Below are positions 8,368-15,143 of a stretch of DNA of 33,631 bases, in pieces (the first letter of the stretch is position 1; each line of letters starts with the position of its first letter). Source of the stretch: JAFGTE01 sp965369305 (GTDB taxonomy: Bacteria > Patescibacteriota > Gracilibacteria > UM-FILTER-43-11); the NCBI GenBank assembly GCA_965369305.1, contig CBDUQG010000002.1, forward strand, positions 1 to 33,631, written 5' to 3'. Under the pieces are notes generated by a model, which saw only the letters and a list, made by a program, of their open reading frames with translations, did not search any database and had not been told where the DNA came from. The translations under genes were made by a program, and so were the position numbers.

Positions 8368-11300
8368 TTACTTATTCTTCTTATCAGCTTTTTCTTCAAC
8401 AGTGTCTTCAATCTTTTCGATGTCTTCATCAGAAACCACCGCATCAGATCCACCGTCGTCGGTGAGCTCATCTTCCAGTTCTTCAATCGCCTCTTTCTTG
8501 CCGAGGTTTTCACCTTCGAGCTCCTCTTCAACCTGTTCGTCAGCTTCTTTTCCTTCCTCTAGATCACTGATCTTGTCAGCCTCTGGAATAACTGCTTCAT
8601 CATCATCTTCATGGTCGATCACCTCTTCGAGTTCAACCTCTTCGAGTTCATCACCCTTAGATTTAAGCAGTTCAACGTCCAGACAAAGAGACTTAAGCTC
8701 TTTCACAAGTACATTGAAGGATTCCGGAACACTTGGTGTCTTGATAGACTCACCTTTAACGATAGCCTCGTAGGCTTTCGCACGTCCAACCACATCGTCG
8801 GACTTAACCGTGAGCATTTCCTGAAGTGTGTAAGCGGCGCCGTACGCTTCAAGTGCCCACACCTCCATTTCACCAAAGCGCTGTCCACCATGCTGGGCTT
8901 TACCTCCGAGAGGCTGCTGTGTAACAAGAGAGTAAGGACCAACGGAACGTGCGTGCAGCTTGTCTTCAACCAAGTGGAGAAGTTTAAGCATGTACACCTT
9001 CCCAACAACCGTTGGATACTGGAATGGCTCACCGGTTCTTCCATCATAAAGCTGCATCTTACCATCGCTCGGCAGACCAGCCTCTTCCATCAGGGCAGCG
9101 ATTTTTTCAAGTTCAATACCGTTCAAAGCTGGAGTCGCTACCTTAATACCCAGCTCATCAGCAGCCCAACCCAAATGGGTTTCAAGGATCTGACCGATAT
9201 TCATACGACTGGATACACCAAGCGGATTCAAGATGATATCAACAGGTGTTCCATCCTCCATGTAAGGCATGTCTTCCGAAGGCACGATGCGAGAAATAAC
9301 ACCCTTGTTACCATGACGACCTGCCATCTTATCTCCAACCTGAATCTTACGAGTCTGAGAAACGTAAACTTTGATCTGGCGGATCACACCGGTTGGAAGT
9401 TCATCGCCTTCCTGGCGTGAGAAAATCTGAACATCAACAACCTTACCTCCTTCTCCACCAGGAAGACGGAGTGAAGTATCTTTAACATCCTTCGCTTTGT
9501 CACCAAAAATGGCTTGAAGAAGACGTTCTTCAGCAGTGAGCTCAGTTTCACCCTTAGGGGTAATTTTACCAACAAGAATATCACCTTCGTGAACGGTGGC
9601 ACCAATTCGGACAATACCGTCGACATCTAAGTCTTTCAGTCGTGCCTCACCTACATTCGGGATATCACGAGTAACGATTTCAGGCCCAAGCTTGGTATCT
9701 CGAACGTCTACGGTGAAGGATTCGATATGAACAGAATCGTAGAATCCTTTACGAGCTACGCGATCAGAAATAATGATCGCATCTTCGTAGTTAAATCCAC
9801 CCCAAGACATATAAGCCACCATGAGGTTACGACCAAGAGCCAGTTCACCTTCTTCAACAGCGGCACCGTCAACAAGCACATCGCCTTTTTTAACTTTCTG
9901 CCCCTTAGTTACTGCAGGGCGCATGTTAATAGCTGTCGCCTGGTTAGAACGTTGGAAGCTGAGAATTGGGTACTCTTCTTTCTTACCGTCACTATATTTA
10001 ACAACAACATGGTCAGCATCCACTGCTTCAACGGCTCCACTTCCTCGGGCTACAACAGCCTGACCGGAGCTTTCAGCCGTAAGACCTTCCATACCGGTAC
10101 CTACAATAGGTGCTTCCGGGGAAAGTAGAGAAACAGCCTGGCGTTGCATGTTAGAACCCATAGACGCACGAGTATTATCATCGTGCTCTAGGAACGGAAT
10201 GAGTGAAGTTGTCACAGAAACAATCTGCTTTGGAGCAATATCCATGTGGGTGAGATCACGCACATGAACAAAATTCGGATCACCACGACGTCGGGCTGCA
10301 ACACGAGAGTTTACAAACTGACCATTGTCATCCATTTCTGCATTGGTTTCAGCAACCACAAAGTGCCTTTCACTGTCCGCATCGTAGTAGGTAACTTCAT
10401 CACTGACATAAGCTCGAACCTTAACTTGGTTCTGCGGCTTTTCCTGAACCTTCACAGAGCTTGTTTTCTTGTCAGCCACAATTTGCTTGGCAACAGTTAC
10501 ATCAATTTCTTCGCCTTTTTTGAGAACAGTCTTTCGTCCAATTTTCACATCTTGTGCAGAAAGCTTCCCAATAAGCTGAGTAGCAATTGGATCTTTAATG
10601 GTTTCGGCAGGAGGTGTTTTGATGGCCTTTTTAATCTTAGCCACCTTACTCGCCTGCTCCTTCGTGAGCCTGTCTCCGATCTTGGCAACAACTTTGCGAC
10701 CATCTTTAATTTCTTCATCAATCACAAAACCAGTGATATCGGACGCATTTGGCTGTCTGAAATGCTCAACCTTACGGTATGGTGTTTCGATAAAACCGTA
10801 TTGGTTCACACGACCATAGGTAGCCAGGTGAACAACCAAACCAATGTTCGGTCCTTCCGGTGTGGCAATAGGACAAATGCGGCCATAGTGAGAAGCGTGT
10901 ACGTCACGTACGTCAAACGAAGCACGCTCACGGGAAAGTCCACCAGGACCCATCGCAGAAATACGACGCTTGTGAGCAAGCTCAGAAAGCGGGTTGGTCT
11001 GGTCCATGAACTGAGAAAGCTGCGAGCTCGCAAAGAATTCTCGGAGTGCCGCAGTGATAGGACGACAGTTGATGAGCTGAGTCGGTGTCGCCGTTTCCAG
11101 ATCCATGATAGTCATACGATCCTTGGCAATACGGTCGGTGCGGAGCAGACCCATACGGAATTTATTTTGAACAAGTTCACCAACAGAACGGATACGCCTA
11201 TTAGATAGGTGATCAATATCATCCTCCTCTCCTTCTCCATTATTGAGTTCAATCAGGCCTTTTAGAATGTTCACGAAGTCTTCAGTCTGGAAGACCCGAT

Positions 11301-12201
11301 TTTTCATGTCAGAAGGAATGTTGGTTCCAAAGCGCTTATTGAGCTTGTAGCGGGCAATAAGGCCCATGTCGTAGCGTTTGAAGTCAAAGAAGAGACCCTC
11401 GATGAGCTGCTTAGCATTTTCTGGAGTAGCTAGATCACCGGGACGAATCTTCTTATATATAGACTGATATGCCTCGTCCGTAGTTCGAGCTGCATCCTTT
11501 TCAAGGGTGTTCTGAATGTAATCGTTGTTGAGATCCACATTCACCTCCTTGAAAGCATCAAGCATCTCAGAATCCTTTTGATATCCGAAAATACGCAGAA
11601 GCTGAGTCACTGGAATCTTACGCTTACGGTCGATCTTAACAGAAATCACGCCCTTTTTATCGGTTTCAAGCTCAAGCCAGGCACCACGCTTAGGAATGAT
11701 CTTAGCATTAAAAAAACGTGGATTAGCTGAGCTTCTGGAATAAAAAACTCCGGGACTACGTACAATCTGATTAACAACGACACGTTCGATACCATTAATA
11801 ATGAAGGTACCCTTGTCTGTCATCAGAGGCACTGAACCCAGGAAGATATCCTGCTCCTTAATTTCACCTGTTTCCTTATTAATGAGCTGCACGTGAGCCT
11901 TCAGAGAAGCCTCAAAAGTGAGGTTCTTGCGCTTAGCAGTCAGTGGATCATGCTTTGGCTTATCAAGAGAATGACTCAAAAAGTGAAGCTCCATTTTCTT
12001 ACCGGAAAAGTCAGTGATCGGAGAAATCTCCTGAAGGAGCTCCTTGAGACCATCAGTTAAAAACCACTGATACGAATTGAGCTGAATCTCAATCAGCGGT
12101 GGTAGTTTGAAACCATCTTCCGTCTCTGTAAAAAAATGTCGTCCGTTAATGACCTTGGTCGGTTTTAGAGACGACTTGGGAGCGGTTTTAGTTTTGGCCA
12201 T
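8368..12201 (-). CDS. rpoB: DNA-directed RNA polymerase subunit beta
   Basis: Second catalytic subunit of RNA polymerase, 1277 aa. Landmarks: the rifampicin-pocket region SSQLSQFMDQTNPLSE...HKRRISAMGPGG (392-420), TPEGPNIG (447-454), SNMQRQAV (683-690), the active-site block KMAGRHGNKG (958-967), and the C-terminal LVTQQPLGGKAQHGGQRFGE block (1092-1111). Two lineage features stand out: an insert of about 115 residues at 478-592, between IETPYRKV and the VRAYVSDEV strand, with two GRKxVxKxG repeats resembling sandwich-barrel hybrid motifs; and an acidic tail of about 95 residues after the normal end (1183-1277, Glu/Asp-rich). First gene of the operon, with a near-consensus promoter. CPIATPEG replaces the common CPIETPEG. 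Confidence 0.99.
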   Translation of the reverse strand: MAKTKTAPKSSLKPTKVINGRHFFTETEDGFKLPPLIEIQLNSYQWFLTDGLKELLQEISPITDFSGKKMELHFLSHSLDKPKHDPLTAKRKNLTFEASLKAHVQLINKETGEIKEQDIFLGSVPLMTDKGTFIINGIERVVVNQIVRSPGVFYSRSSANPRFFNAKIIPKRGAWLELETDKKGVISVKIDRKRKIPVTQLLRIFGYQKDSEMLDAFKEVNVDLNNDYIQNTLEKDAARTTDEAYQSIYKKIRPGDLATPENAKQLIEGLFFDFKRYDMGLIARYKLNKRFGTNIPSDMKNRVFQTEDFVNILKGLIELNNGEGEEDDIDHLSNRRIRSVGELVQNKFRMGLLRTDRIAKDRMTIMDLETATPTQLINCRPITAALREFFASSQLSQFMDQTNPLSELAHKRRISAMGPGGLSRERASFDVRDVHASHYGRICPIATPEGPNIGLVVHLATYGRVNQYGFIETPYRKVEHFRQPNASDITGFVIDEEIKDGRKVVAKIGDRLTKEQASKVAKIKKAIKTPPAETIKDPIATQLIGKLSAQDVKIGRKTVLKKGEEIDVTVAKQIVADKKTSSVKVQEKPQNQVKVRAYVSDEVTYYDADSERHFVVAETNAEMDDNGQFVNSRVAARRRGDPNFVHVRDLTHMDIAPKQIVSVTTSLIPFLEHDDNTRASMGSNMQRQAVSLLSPEAPIVGTGMEGLTAESSGQAVVARGSGAVEAVDADHVVVKYSDGKKEEYPILSFQRSNQATAINMRPAVTKGQKVKKGDVLVDGAAVEEGELALGRNLMVAYMSWGGFNYEDAIIISDRVARKGFYDSVHIESFTVDVRDTKLGPEIVTRDIPNVGEARLKDLDVDGIVRIGATVHEGDILVGKITPKGETELTAEERLLQAIFGDKAKDVKDTSLRLPGGEGGKVVDVQIFSRQEGDELPTGVIRQIKVYVSQTRKIQVGDKMAGRHGNKGVISRIVPSEDMPYMEDGTPVDIILNPLGVSSRMNIGQILETHLGWAADELGIKVATPALNGIELEKIAALMEEAGLPSDGKMQLYDGRTGEPFQYPTVVGKVYMLKLLHLVEDKLHARSVGPYSLVTQQPLGGKAQHGGQRFGEMEVWALEAYGAAYTLQEMLTVKSDDVVGRAKAYEAIVKGESIKTPSVPESFNVLVKELKSLCLDVELLKSKGDELEEVELEEVIDHEDDDEAVIPEADKISDLEEGKEADEQVEEELEGENLGKKEAIEELEDELTDDGGSDAVVSDEDIEKIEDTVEEKADKKNK

Positions 12202-12235
12202 AGATGAAAAGGATTGTGATTAAAGGCTTGCTAAG

Positions 12236-12248
12236 GTCCATTCTGGAC
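12236..12248. repeat. Small hairpin in the rpoB leader
   Basis: Perfect inverted repeat GTCCA-TTC-TGGAC at 12236-12248, in the leader about 35 nt upstream of the rpoB start. It reuses the TGTCCA/TGGACA word that also occurs at 12311-12316 and 12355-12360 around the promoter. Confidence 0.45.
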
Positions 12249-12275
12249 AACGCAGTCGCAACCACAACACAATCG

Positions 12276-12335
12276 TAAGCGCTTAAATTAGCCGATTAAT
12301 TATAGACAAATGTCCAATATAGTCAACATGTCTAT
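12276..12335 (-). promoter_or_regulatory. rpoB operon promoter with overlapping inverted repeats
   Basis: Minus strand: -35 TTGACT (12321-12326), 16-nt spacer, -10 TATAAT (12299-12304), predicted transcription start near 12292 and a leader of about 90 nt. A 7-bp inverted repeat ATAGACA (12302-12308)/TGTCTAT (12329-12335) brackets the -35 to -10 interval, and a perfect 10-bp palindrome TAAGCGCTTA (12276-12285) follows the start site. Either could be an operator; that is inference. Confidence 0.7.
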
Positions 12336-12361
12336 TAAAAAACGCTTGACATACTGTCCAT

Positions 12362-12805
12362 TTATTTTTTTGAGAAAATTTTCTGCAAATTGACGAGAGT
12401 GATCCAATCTTTATCAGAGATCTCGGACAGAGGTTTTTTGAAGTAGTATTCAGAAGCTGCTTCAAGACCGATGATACCTTCCCCGAAATCAAGAAGATTC
12501 ATTTCAAGCGCCAGCTTTTCAGAAGCATCCATCAATTTTTCCTGACGTAGGCCGAGCACACCAAATACAAGCCGGCTACCGGGACGCTCATCACCCTCGT
12601 AGGTACCATCTACTTCTACTTTGTTATCGGTCAGGAATTGCTCAACGTTTGCAGGAATCATGGCAGCACTTAAAAACTGGGTATTATCGACTGCTAAAGA
12701 AAGAAGTTTGTGAGCCGGGGTGACAAAAAGAGATAGCAGAATAAGGTGACCAACCAGAAGTGATATCAAAAGAAAGGCGCCTGCTAGTTTTAAGATTGCC
12801 CTCAT
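12362..12805 (-). CDS. Small membrane protein resembling the C-terminal part of a GT51 peptidoglycan transglycosylase
   Basis: 147 aa. Residues 1-30 form one strong transmembrane helix that would leave the rest outside the cell. Residues about 92-141 read like the end of a GT51 glycosyltransferase domain: MNLLDFGEGIIGLEAASEYYF-type sequence, then KKPLSEIS and a hydrophobic helix, matching the family pattern YLN..fG.g..GieaAa..YFgk...dLt. The N-terminal GT51 part with the catalytic Glu motifs (EDxxFxxHxG) is absent; residues 31-90 look unrelated. It is therefore unlikely to polymerise glycan alone. It could be a remnant, or a regulator or scaffold of a real transglycosylase (inference). No frameshifted catalytic half is visible upstream. 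It lies upstream of rpoB on the same strand, divergent from the secreted-protein gene at 12886. Confidence 0.6.
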   Translation of the reverse strand: MRAILKLAGAFLLISLLVGHLILLSLFVTPAHKLLSLAVDNTQFLSAAMIPANVEQFLTDNKVEVDGTYEGDERPGSRLVFGVLGLRQEKLMDASEKLALEMNLLDFGEGIIGLEAASEYYFKKPLSEISDKDWITLVNLQKIFSKK

Positions 12806-12835
12806 TAAAAGGAGTTAAGGAAACTATTTTATTAG

Positions 12836-12864
12836 ATTTTAAAAAAGGAGTAAACTGATAGCAA
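12836..12864 (-). promoter_or_regulatory. Promoter of the GT51-like small gene
   Basis: Minus strand: -35 TTGCTA (12859-12864), 17-nt spacer, -10 TAAAAT (12836-12841). The predicted leader is about 24 nt to the ATG at 12805, without a Shine-Dalgarno. Confidence 0.5.
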
Positions 12865-12885
12865 TTTAGCCAATAAAAATCTCCA

Positions 12886-14022
12886 ATGAAAAAAGTCATC
12901 TCTTCGATACTGCTAATTGCCATGCTGGTCATGCCGGGCAACGCTTTATTTGCTCAGGCAAACAATGCTTCATTTTTTGGAGCCTTAAGCAATTTTGGCA
13001 AGCTGGAGGACTATAAGCTGATTCAATCTTTCTACGGCAAGCTGAACTTTGAAGAATTTGGCGATCACATCAGCGCTGAATACAGGCTAACAATTAATAG
13101 TATCGTAGATGAAGACAGGGACAGTAGCTTTAACAGAGTCAGTGCCTTCGTGAAGTTCTACAATCACAAAGAGGTAAATGATTCAACGCCGTTTAAAGAA
13201 ATGACTATTCAGGCCAACGGAGAAATGATTGCTGACAGTCAGGAAGATCTGTATTTCAAATTAGTGAACTTTAATATTGGACTGGTCGAGCCAGAGCCGT
13301 TTGCGGTACTGGATGTAGAACAAATGATGGCATCAAGCGACCTTTATAAAGGTACCTGGTACCATATGAGCGCCTCGGATTTGGGAGATACAAATGGCGA
13401 AGAAATTGAAGTTGAGGAATACCTTGAGTTTGAAAATCAATTCAAAAAGGAGCCCAAGAAGGCGATTCTAGGAATCACAGAACAGGCGTTGATAGATTCG
13501 GATGAAAGTTTCATGGAAGATGAGATTGAGGAAATTATGCAGGCAGTCGCCTTGGGATTAGAAACTAAGTTATTCATGGAACGCGATGTAGTTGCCGGCC
13601 GAAATGAGGGGTTTAAGTTCTTTAATATGAATAAGAGCGCCATCATTAATTTCTTTGTGGAACTGGGTGAGCTACTTGATGAAGAGCTCACAGCCAATGA
13701 CATCAGTGAAATTCGATCAGCCCTAAGTCATGTGAGTGTTTCAGGTATTTATCGAATTGAGAATGTTCACGGAATTATCGACAACCTACTTGTAAGATTC
13801 AAGCTAAGCGATGTGGAACCGGTAAACAACTTAGAGCTGAATTATCGCTACAAGCTTTCAGACATGAACAAGGACAATAAAGTGACTCCGCCTGCGAACT
13901 ACGAGGAATGGTATATAGGTGATCTGTGGGGAGATGAATGGGACGAGGAGTGGGATGATGAGTGGTACCTTGAGGATGAAGACTGGGGTGATGAATGGCC
14001 TGAACTTGAAGAGGAGTTCTAA
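12886..14022 (+). CDS. Secreted protein of unknown function with a Trp/Asp/Glu-rich tail
   Basis: 378 aa, not recognised. Residues 1-23 are a signal peptide (KK start, hydrophobic core, LFA-Q site). The body (about 30-335) looks like a beta-rich exported domain with many acidic residues, loosely reminiscent of lipoprotein carrier folds, but I see no diagnostic motif. The C-terminal 41 residues contain seven Trp among Asp/Glu/Gly/Tyr (repeating DEW, EEW, DW units) and end in LEEEF. Such an acidic-aromatic tail could bind cations, cell-wall polymers or a partner protein (inference). No membrane anchor or LPXTG signal is visible. It is transcribed away from the GT51-like gene and is followed directly by the promoter of the GC-rich lipoprotein gene. 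AT-rich coding is in line with the rest of the window. Confidence 0.8.
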   Translation: MKKVISSILLIAMLVMPGNALFAQANNASFFGALSNFGKLEDYKLIQSFYGKLNFEEFGDHISAEYRLTINSIVDEDRDSSFNRVSAFVKFYNHKEVNDSTPFKEMTIQANGEMIADSQEDLYFKLVNFNIGLVEPEPFAVLDVEQMMASSDLYKGTWYHMSASDLGDTNGEEIEVEEYLEFENQFKKEPKKAILGITEQALIDSDESFMEDEIEEIMQAVALGLETKLFMERDVVAGRNEGFKFFNMNKSAIINFFVELGELLDEELTANDISEIRSALSHVSVSGIYRIENVHGIIDNLLVRFKLSDVEPVNNLELNYRYKLSDMNKDNKVTPPANYEEWYIGDLWGDEWDEEWDDEWYLEDEDWGDEWPELEEEF

Positions 14023-14023
14023 A

Positions 14024-14052
14024 TTGACAAAATAATAATTTTGTTTTAAAAT
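14024..14052 (+). promoter_or_regulatory. Near-consensus promoter of the GC-rich lipoprotein gene
   Basis: TTGACA (14024-14029), 17-nt spacer, TAAAAT (14047-14052), beginning 2 nt after the preceding stop codon. Predicted transcription start near 14059, giving a leader of about 94 nt. One of the strongest promoter matches in the window. Confidence 0.7.
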
Positions 14053-14058
14053 AATCCT

Positions 14059-14115
14059 CCAGACTTAGTATGGAGGATTATGCCTTTTAGGCGTAGCCCT
14101 CCTCGAAAGTCTTGG
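14059..14115 (+). promoter_or_regulatory. Long stem-loop in the 5' leader of the lipoprotein gene
   Basis: The leader folds into one long hairpin: AGACTT (14061-14066) pairs with AAGTCT (14107-14112), flanked by CC/GG; inside, 14072-14085 pairs with 14089-14102 over 14 positions (11 Watson-Crick, two G-U, one mismatch) around a TTT loop. A competing 11-bp hairpin, ATAATCCTCCA (14051-14061)/TGGAGGATTAT (14071-14081), exists in DNA but starts upstream of the predicted transcript. There is no T-tract, so it is not an ordinary terminator. The Shine-Dalgarno AGGAG (14141-14145) lies downstream of the hairpin. Confidence 0.6.
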
Positions 14116-14123
14116 TCTTACAC

Positions 14124-14135
14124 ATCGCCAACCCA
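14124..14135 (+). repeat. Left 12-bp inverted repeat of the lipoprotein cassette
   Basis: ATCGCCAACCCA, the exact reverse complement of TGGGTTGGCGAT at 15094-15105. It lies 17 nt before the ATG of the lipoprotein gene. Confidence 0.65.
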
Positions 14136-14152
14136 AACCAAGGAGAAAAACC

Positions 14153-15082
14153 ATGAAGCAATTGCTTCCCCTTTTCACGACTCTGTTGACCCTTTTGCTC
14201 ACCGCCTGCGGTGATGATCCGATTCCCGATCCACCTGAACGCGGCTATGTCTGCGTGACGGCTCTGGATCAAGATGACCAGCCCATGATGGGCTGCGAAT
14301 TCGAGTACGAAACGCCAGACTCCATCTTCGATGAGGAGGTGGACTACAACGAAATGTACGGCGACCCTGGCACCTTCGGCCACCCCGAAGATGCTTGCAA
14401 AGCCGATCCAAATGACGAGAACAGTTTCGACAAACTCCTCGTCTACAACAAGCCTGGTCGCCATGTGATCCCAACTCGTTGCGGAACACTGACCGGCTAC
14501 CTCGACGTGGACCTCGATGAAGGTGAGAATGAAGACTACTCAAGCCGAGTGATCGACAGCTTCTGCACCGACGGTGTCACCTTCGAAACGGACTACCATC
14601 ACAACACGGTAGAGCTGCAGGACCACCTGGGGTTCAGTACGGACCTCATGTGTTCCAACTGGCTCACGGAGCCCGAGCGTCTCAAGACCGAAGTGGTCAA
14701 GATGTCGCTCGACTGCAGCAATCCAACGGATTGCGACGGACTCACAGCAGAAGACCTGCTGGAGATCGAGAAACCCGAAGTCGGCTGGACGAGTCAGGGG
14801 GTAGCCCAATGGCTCAAGCTTACGGCCCAGACACACCTGGTGCCCGACGGCGAAGAGCGCACAGTCATCATCACGATCCGTCAGGAGAGCGGACCACAGC
14901 AGGAAATGGACATTCCGATTCTGATCCATGCTCCTATGTGTGGAAACGGAATCATCGAGTATCGCGAGGACTGCGAAGGTGAAGTCCCCAACGGACTGAG
15001 CTGCGAGTACTACGGCTTCGACGGAGGTTCGCTTTCCTGCGACCAGTGCCAGGTGAACAAGGACAGTTGCTACTTCAACTGA
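14153..15082 (+). CDS. GC-rich lipoprotein with a myxobacterial-type Cys-rich C-terminal repeat; probably acquired
   Basis: 309 aa. A lipoprotein signal peptide ends in LLTAC, with the lipobox Cys at residue 19. The mature part is acidic and Cys-containing (about 12 further Cys). The last 50 residues (CGNGIIEYREDCEGE, then GLSCEYYGFDGGSLSCDQCQ and a final Cys) match the CGNGxxExxExCD...GGTLxC..C pattern known from secreted myxobacterial proteins. The gene differs from all neighbours: one counted 60-base line (14221-14280) is 34/60 G+C against 23/60 for a line of the preceding gene (13081-13140), and it is the only gene here with a clear Shine-Dalgarno at good distance (AGGAG, 7 nt before ATG). 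With its promoter, leader hairpin, inverted repeats and 3' hairpin it looks like a self-contained acquired unit. Function unknown; exposure at the cell surface is inferred. Confidence 0.85.
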   Translation: MKQLLPLFTTLLTLLLTACGDDPIPDPPERGYVCVTALDQDDQPMMGCEFEYETPDSIFDEEVDYNEMYGDPGTFGHPEDACKADPNDENSFDKLLVYNKPGRHVIPTRCGTLTGYLDVDLDEGENEDYSSRVIDSFCTDGVTFETDYHHNTVELQDHLGFSTDLMCSNWLTEPERLKTEVVKMSLDCSNPTDCDGLTAEDLLEIEKPEVGWTSQGVAQWLKLTAQTHLVPDGEERTVIITIRQESGPQQEMDIPILIHAPMCGNGIIEYREDCEGEVPNGLSCEYYGFDGGSLSCDQCQVNKDSCYFN

Positions 15083-15093
15083 TTTAGGTTCAC

Positions 15094-15105
15094 TGGGTTG
15101 GCGAT
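15094..15105 (+). repeat. Right 12-bp inverted repeat of the lipoprotein cassette
   Basis: TGGGTTGGCGAT, the exact reverse complement of 14124-14135, 12 nt after the lipoprotein stop codon. In the mRNA the two copies could pair and close the message into a loop. Confidence 0.65.
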
Positions 15106-15110
15106 AATGG

Positions 15111-15136
15111 TCCCGGTCCGAGAAATCGGATCGGGA
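15111..15136. terminator. Strong hairpin between convergent genes, possible terminator
   Basis: TCCCGGTCCG-AGAAAT-CGGATCGGGA: a 10-bp stem with one G-U pair and a 6-nt loop, between the lipoprotein gene (plus) and dprA (minus). Neither side has a T-tract, so it may act as a weak or factor-assisted terminator or as a 3'-end stabiliser. Confidence 0.5.
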
Positions 15137-15143
15137 CTTAGCC

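Noticed and set aside
10861..10890. CPIATPEG in RpoB as a natural rifampicin-contact change.
   Set aside because: The altered residue corresponds to E. coli E562, not to the contact residues P564, E565 or I572; E565 is kept. No resistance claim is justified.
14051..14081. Perfect 11-bp hairpin read as the terminator of the gene at 12886.
   Set aside because: There is no T-tract, and it overlaps the -10 and start site of the next promoter, so a leader or DNA-level role is more likely.
14124..15105. Integron-type gene cassette with attC sites.
   Set aside because: The flanking repeats do not contain the RYYYAAC/GTTRRRY core pairs, and no integrase is present.
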